In this document: positions 6,509 through 9,341 of the stretch, in pieces | Layout of the letters: every line of letters starts with the position of its first letter | Numbering within the stretch: position 1 is the first letter of the stretch | Source: an uncultured Alphaproteobacteria bacterium | GTDB taxonomy: Bacteria > Pseudomonadota > Alphaproteobacteria > Rickettsiales > UBA1997 | Assembly (NCBI GenBank): GCA_903849835.1 | Contig: CAINKA010000165.1 | Coordinates: 1 to 9,341 of the forward strand | Direction: 5' to 3' | Length of the DNA: 9,341 nucleotides | Notes under the pieces: generated by a model | Told to the model about the DNA's origin: nothing | Database searches by the model: none | The model's input: the letters and a program-made list of their open reading frames with translations, nothing else | Position numbers and translations under genes: made by a program

Positions 6509-7005
6509 TGAATTCAAAAAAAATTATCGGATGGAAAGAGTGGTTTAACCTTGATTGCCTTGGCTTGCCAGCGATTAAGGGCAAGATTGACACTGGTGCA
6601 AAAACCTCATCACTTCACGCTTTTAACATCGAAAATTTTTTCATCGAAGATGTCGAATATGTGAAGTTTGACATCCATCCGCTGCAGAAAAATAAGCATT
6701 TGGTGCGCTCTTGCGTGGCACGGGTTATTGACCAAAGAATGGTGTCGGATTCGAGTGGAAAAAAAGAAAAAAGATTCGTGATTAAATCCGATTTACGCAT
6801 CGGTGAAACAAAAATAAGAATCGAATTAACCCTTGCCAATCGTGACTCCATGACCTTCCGCATGCTGCTCGGACGTGATGCGGTGAAGCAAGCAAAAATG
6901 CTCGTCGATTCCTCGAAATCTTTCATCCAAGGCAAAGTTAAAAAAACAGAAATTCTAAAAATTTACCGCGGCGCCAAAACCACAATCGATCCAAGAAATT
7001 TATGA
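6508..7005 (+). CDS. rimB: RimB-like retropepsin-fold / putative ATP-dependent zinc protease
   Basis: Member of the family annotated as putative ATP-dependent zinc protease (PF05618), a retropepsin-like fold often encoded beside rimK. In Pseudomonas the product, RimB, works with RimK in ribosomal protein S6 modification. It has 165 residues. The active-site-like motif KIDTGAKTSSLHA is at 26-38 (D28-T29-G30) and the second conserved segment MLLGRDAV at 119-126; between them lie beta-rich strands, and there is no signal peptide or membrane span. The start codon overlaps the kdsB stop by one base (TGATG), and its own stop overlaps rimK as ATGA, so translation is probably coupled. A GTG one codon earlier is possible but unnecessary. 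The substrate in this organism is unknown; processing or regulation of RimK-modified S6 is inferred from the neighbour. Confidence 0.85.
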   Translation: MNSKKIIGWKEWFNLDCLGLPAIKGKIDTGAKTSSLHAFNIENFFIEDVEYVKFDIHPLQKNKHLVRSCVARVIDQRMVSDSSGKKEKRFVIKSDLRIGETKIRIELTLANRDSMTFRMLLGRDAVKQAKMLVDSSKSFIQGKVKKTEILKIYRGAKTTIDPRNL

Positions 7006-7874
7006 AAATTATTTTACTCGCTTCAAATCCAAATCTTTATTCTAACCAACGCATCATTGATGCGGCGAAGATTCGTGGTCACGAAATTGAATTCGTAAAT
7101 GTTGGAGGATGTTACATAAAAGTTGCCGAAAATGAGTCAGAAATTTTTCACGACGAAGGAAAAAAGTTGGAAAAAATTGACTGCGTAATTCCCCGCATAA
7201 AACCGGTAATGACATTTTACGGATCAATAATTATCCGCCAATTCGAAGCGCTGGCGATCAAGTGTTTGAACGGTTCCGAAGCGATTACTAAATCGCGTGA
7301 CAAGCTCCACACTTTGCAAATTTTGTCGCAACACGGCCTCGGAATTCCCACCACTTCTTTCGCCAACTCATCTTACAAAACTAAAGACCTAATCAATCTT
7401 GTCGGTGGCGCGCCATTGGTGGTGAAATTATTGGAAGGAACAAAGGGAATCGGAGTGGTTTTGGCCGAAACCAACAAAGCTGCGGAGAGTGTGATTAACG
7501 CCTTCCGCAGCCTCAAGGCCGACATTCTAGTACAGCAATATATCAAAGAGTCGAAGGGTCAGGATATCAGATGTTTCGTGATCGGAAACGAGGTTGTGGC
7601 CTCGATGGAGCGCATCGCCCAAGAAGGAGAATTCCGCGCCAACATCCATCTTGGAGCTACGGCCAGAGCAGTTGAAATCACTGATGAAGAAAGGGAAATC
7701 GCGATCAAAGCCGCAAAAATTATCGGATTAGAAATCGCCGGGGTCGACATGGTGCGCTCAAATTCTGGCCCAAAAATCCTAGAAATAAATTCCTCCCCCG
7801 GCCTTGAAGGCATTGAAAGCGCGACGGGCATTGATGTTGCAGGAAAGATGATCGAATATTTGGAAAAGAAGTAA
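7002..7874 (+). CDS. rimK: Ribosomal protein S6--L-glutamate ligase
   Basis: ATP-grasp ligase that adds glutamate residues to the C-terminus of ribosomal protein S6 and, in the E. coli enzyme, makes poly-alpha-glutamate. The 290 residues align almost end to end with the E. coli enzyme (300). The N-terminal Rossmann-like part has PRIKPVMTFYG (64-74). The ATP-grasp core contains GGAPLVVKLLEGTKGIGVV (135-153) with the ATP-binding K142, DIRCFVIG (188-195), GVDM (247-250) and the metal-binding EINSSPGLEGIE (261-272) with D249, E261 and N263. The E. coli C-terminal tail is missing, as in many homologues. The start is fixed by the ATGA overlap with the upstream protease gene. No rimA-like regulator is visible nearby. 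Confidence 0.95.
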   Translation: MKIILLASNPNLYSNQRIIDAAKIRGHEIEFVNVGGCYIKVAENESEIFHDEGKKLEKIDCVIPRIKPVMTFYGSIIIRQFEALAIKCLNGSEAITKSRDKLHTLQILSQHGLGIPTTSFANSSYKTKDLINLVGGAPLVVKLLEGTKGIGVVLAETNKAAESVINAFRSLKADILVQQYIKESKGQDIRCFVIGNEVVASMERIAQEGEFRANIHLGATARAVEITDEEREIAIKAAKIIGLEIAGVDMVRSNSGPKILEINSSPGLEGIESATGIDVAGKMIEYLEKK

Positions 7875-7894
7875 TTGTAATTTTCAGTATTCAC

Positions 7895-7918
7895 AGAAAT
7901 GTGGGTTTCTACATTTCT
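7895..7918. promoter_or_regulatory. Inverted repeat before the antitoxin gene (operator or weak terminator)
   Basis: AGAAATGT (7895-7902) and ACATTTCT (7911-7918) are perfect inverted repeats separated by eight bases, ending 26 bases before the antitoxin ATG. Ribbon-helix-helix antitoxins repress their own operons by binding such palindromes, so an operator is the first reading. Alternatively the AT-rich hairpin, followed by only four T, could weakly end the rimK transcript. Confidence 0.5.
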
Positions 7919-7944
7919 TTAAAAACATATTTACGGAGCAAAAA

Positions 7945-8274
7945 ATGGCGCGTGCAGAAACAGAAATTAGCAATACTAGGCTCACAATCGATCTACCTTC
8001 CCACATGCACCGCATGGTCAAAGCCCATGCCACTCTAAGCGATGTGAGCATCAAAGATTTCATTATTGAGACTATCGAGATGAGATTTGGCGAAGAAAAA
8101 ACTGCAAAAAAAAATCGGATTTCAAAAAATCAAATGAATGCAAAGACGATTGCGGTCATTGAGAATTCGATTAAGAATCACGACAAGCTAAAATCATTTA
8201 GCAACTCTGCTGACGCAATGAAATGGCTGCTTTCTGATGAAAAGAAAGTTAAAACTAAAAAGAGAAAGTCTTGA
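7945..8274 (+). CDS. Antitoxin with ribbon-helix-helix N-terminus and RelB-like C-terminus
   Basis: Likely the antitoxin and autorepressor of the toxin gene that follows; 109 residues. Residues about 10-50 (TRLTIDLP..., IKDFIIETIEMRF) have the beta strand plus two helices expected of a ribbon-helix-helix DNA-binding fold. Residues about 63-97 (MNAKTIAVIENS...LKSFSNSADAMKWLL) resemble the RelB/YefM-type segment that wraps and neutralises a RelE-fold toxin. The end is Lys-rich (KVKTKKRKS). A clear Shine-Dalgarno GGAG at 7935-7938 sits six bases before the ATG. It lies 70 bases after rimK and 72 bases before the toxin; most such pairs overlap. DinJ, the usual YafQ partner, is a comparably organised RHH protein, but I cannot claim orthology. 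Confidence 0.8.
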   Translation: MARAETEISNTRLTIDLPSHMHRMVKAHATLSDVSIKDFIIETIEMRFGEEKTAKKNRISKNQMNAKTIAVIENSIKNHDKLKSFSNSADAMKWLLSDEKKVKTKKRKS

Positions 8275-8346
8275 TTTTAGTGTTTGTGTTACTCTGAAAA
8301 ACCCCTCTGATCACCGTCAACTATTAAAAACCAACAACTCCACAAA

Positions 8347-8619
8347 ATGAAGAAAATTAGATTCTCTAATAAGTTCAAAAAAGAGCTAAAATTAACAAAA
8401 AAAAGAGGAAAAAATCTGAGTAAATTTAATGAAGCGATGGAATTACTAGAGCGAGAAATTGACTTACCGGAAACGTACAGAGATCACGGATTGCAAGGCA
8501 AATTTGTGGGCTGCAGAGATTGTCACATCGAGCCGGACTGGCTGCTAATTTACAGAATTCTTGAAGATGAAATTGTTTTTGAGCGAACAGGAACTCACTC
8601 AGATTTATTCAAAAAATAA
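8347..8619 (+). CDS. yafQ: YafQ/RelE-family mRNA interferase toxin
   Basis: Ribosome-dependent endoribonuclease that cleaves mRNA in the A site, blocked by its cognate antitoxin. The 90 residues match E. coli YafQ (92) nearly end to end. The catalytic set is intact with a constant three-residue offset: H47, H60, D64, W65, R80, H84 and F88 correspond to YafQ H50, H63, D67, W68, R83, H87 and F91. Diagnostic segments are DHGLQG (46-51), RDCHIEPDWLLIYRI (57-71) and FERTGTHSDLF (78-88). The N-terminus is strongly basic, as expected for rRNA and mRNA contact. No Shine-Dalgarno precedes the ATG, and a 72-base gap separates it from the antitoxin. Its stop codon TAA shares one base with the engB start (TAATG), tying it to an essential gene. 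Confidence 0.93.
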   Translation: MKKIRFSNKFKKELKLTKKRGKNLSKFNEAMELLEREIDLPETYRDHGLQGKFVGCRDCHIEPDWLLIYRILEDEIVFERTGTHSDLFKK

Positions 8620-9245
8620 TGAAAAAACTCGAAGCAAAAAAAATCTTCAACGGCAATCCGGAATTTCTTTTTGGTGCGCACAACTATTCCCAAATTCCAG
8701 TTTTTCATTTTCCGGAAATTGCTTTTGTCGGGGCGTCGAACGTTGGGAAATCTAGCCTCATCAATGGTCTGGTTGGAAAAAAAGTTGCGATTGTTTCGAC
8801 TACTCCGGGGCGAACTCGTCAGTTAAATTTTTTCAAAATTTTTGGATTTGAAGACGGATTTATTTTAGTCGACATGCCGGGATACGGTTTCGCGAAAGCG
8901 AGTGAAAAACATTCGGGACACTGGCAAAAAACCAGTTTTGAATATTTGACCAAGCGACCAAATTTGAAGCGGGTTTTTTTACTGATTGATCCGGTAAAAG
9001 GCTTGAAAGACACGGATCGCGAGGCGATAAATATTTTTAACGCGCTGGCGGTTTCATTTCAAATCGTGCTGACAAAAATCGATAAATTAAAAAAAGAAGA
9101 GCTGGAAAAAGCGCGACAAAAAATCGAAGAAGAAATTAAAAAATTTCCTGCAGCCTATCCCCAAACCCTTGCTGTGAGCAGCTTGAAAGGCTATGGCATT
9201 CACGAATTGCAGGATGAAATTGTTGGGATTTTAGAGCGGTTGTGA
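8619..9245 (+). CDS. engB: Ribosome biogenesis GTP-binding protein EngB (YsxC/YihA)
   Basis: Essential GTPase in many bacteria that acts in late 50S subunit assembly. It has 208 residues with all G motifs: G1 GASNVGKS (38-45), G2 around TTPGRTRQLNFF (61-72), G3 DMPGYG (85-90), G4 TKID (152-155) and G5 SSLKG (187-191). The N-terminal FPEIAFVGASNVGKSSLIN pattern and the DMPGYGFA switch II are diagnostic of EngB against Era, Der or Obg. The ATG overlaps the toxin stop by one base, and no Shine-Dalgarno is seen, so it probably depends on coupling or on the A-rich leader. In alphaproteobacteria engB is often near yidC and argB; neither is seen here. Confidence 0.96.
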   Translation: MKKLEAKKIFNGNPEFLFGAHNYSQIPVFHFPEIAFVGASNVGKSSLINGLVGKKVAIVSTTPGRTRQLNFFKIFGFEDGFILVDMPGYGFAKASEKHSGHWQKTSFEYLTKRPNLKRVFLLIDPVKGLKDTDREAINIFNALAVSFQIVLTKIDKLKKEELEKARQKIEEEIKKFPAAYPQTLAVSSLKGYGIHELQDEIVGILERL

Positions 9246-9294
9246 AGCTCTCAACGCCACCCCAAATCTCAATGTCACTCTAACGCATCCAATG

Positions 9295-9319
9295 TCACCC
9301 TGAGCCTGTCGAAGGGTGA
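9295..9319 (+). repeat. Small palindromic repeat unit (REP-like), copy 3
   Basis: A 7-bp stem TCACCCT (9295-9301) with AGGGTGA (9313-9319) encloses the 11-base loop GAGCCTGTCGA. Compared with copy 1 the loop differs at one base, while two stem pairs are changed on both sides. It starts 49 bases after the engB stop and is preceded by a partial echo (AATGTCACTC at 9271-9280, AATGTCACCC at 9291-9300). No terminator is seen between engB and the window end. Confidence 0.75.
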
Positions 9320-9341
9320 TTCTAGTCTCGGGCTTGAATCA

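Noticed and set aside
8561..8755. Open frame of 64 codons overlapping the toxin end and engB start
   Set aside because: It is out of frame with two well-supported genes and has no ribosome binding site or motif.

Overview
The window is a compact, AT-rich stretch of a Gram-negative genome carrying nine protein genes and one tRNA gene. The best guess for the host is an alphaproteobacterium with a low-GC genome, possibly host-associated. The support is a KdsB (CMP-KDO synthetase) whose motifs read like the alphaproteobacterial form (LNLQGDLP..., HIGIYAY..., EQLRALE), close gene packing, and a start-site landscape almost without Shine-Dalgarno sequences. The assignment comes from protein motifs only and is not certain below the level of class.

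Layout, left to right. (1) A partial palindromic repeat, then argH on the minus strand (last step of arginine synthesis). (2) A spacer of about 560 bp leading into an unrecognised plus-strand gene (2186-3394). Its protein is low-complexity, proline/alanine-rich and internally repeated. It has polyproline-plus-arginine motifs, a short coiled coil and two NPF motifs, and is closed by a perfect intrinsic terminator. This is the most unusual object in the window. (3) A DEAD-box RNA helicase with a DbpA-type RNA-binding tail. (4) A structured intergenic block holding a palindrome, a bidirectional terminator, a second long palindrome abutting the 3' end of a minus-strand tRNA-Lys(UUU), and a third palindromic element just before kdsB. 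(5) A translationally coupled cluster kdsB - rimB-like retropepsin/zinc protease - rimK, joined by 1- and 4-base overlaps. (6) A toxin-antitoxin pair: a ribbon-helix-helix/RelB-like antitoxin and a YafQ/RelE-family mRNA interferase. The toxin stop codon overlaps the start of engB, an essential ribosome-assembly GTPase. (7) Another copy of the palindromic repeat at the right edge.

How the genes relate. Several touch the ribosome or RNA: the helicase, RimK (S6 glutamylation), YafQ (ribosome-dependent mRNA cleavage), EngB (50S assembly) and tRNA-Lys. KdsB supplies activated KDO for lipopolysaccharide; ArgH belongs to arginine synthesis. The unknown gene stands alone with its own candidate promoter, ribosome binding site and terminator. 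Its linear motifs resemble those used in eukaryotic endocytic and cytoskeletal adaptors, so a host-directed effector is a testable hypothesis, not a conclusion.

A family of small palindromic elements recurs at least three times (around 13-37, 5716-5759 and 9295-9319). The loop is conserved and the stem bases change in compensating pairs, which suggests selection for, or spread of, a hairpin.
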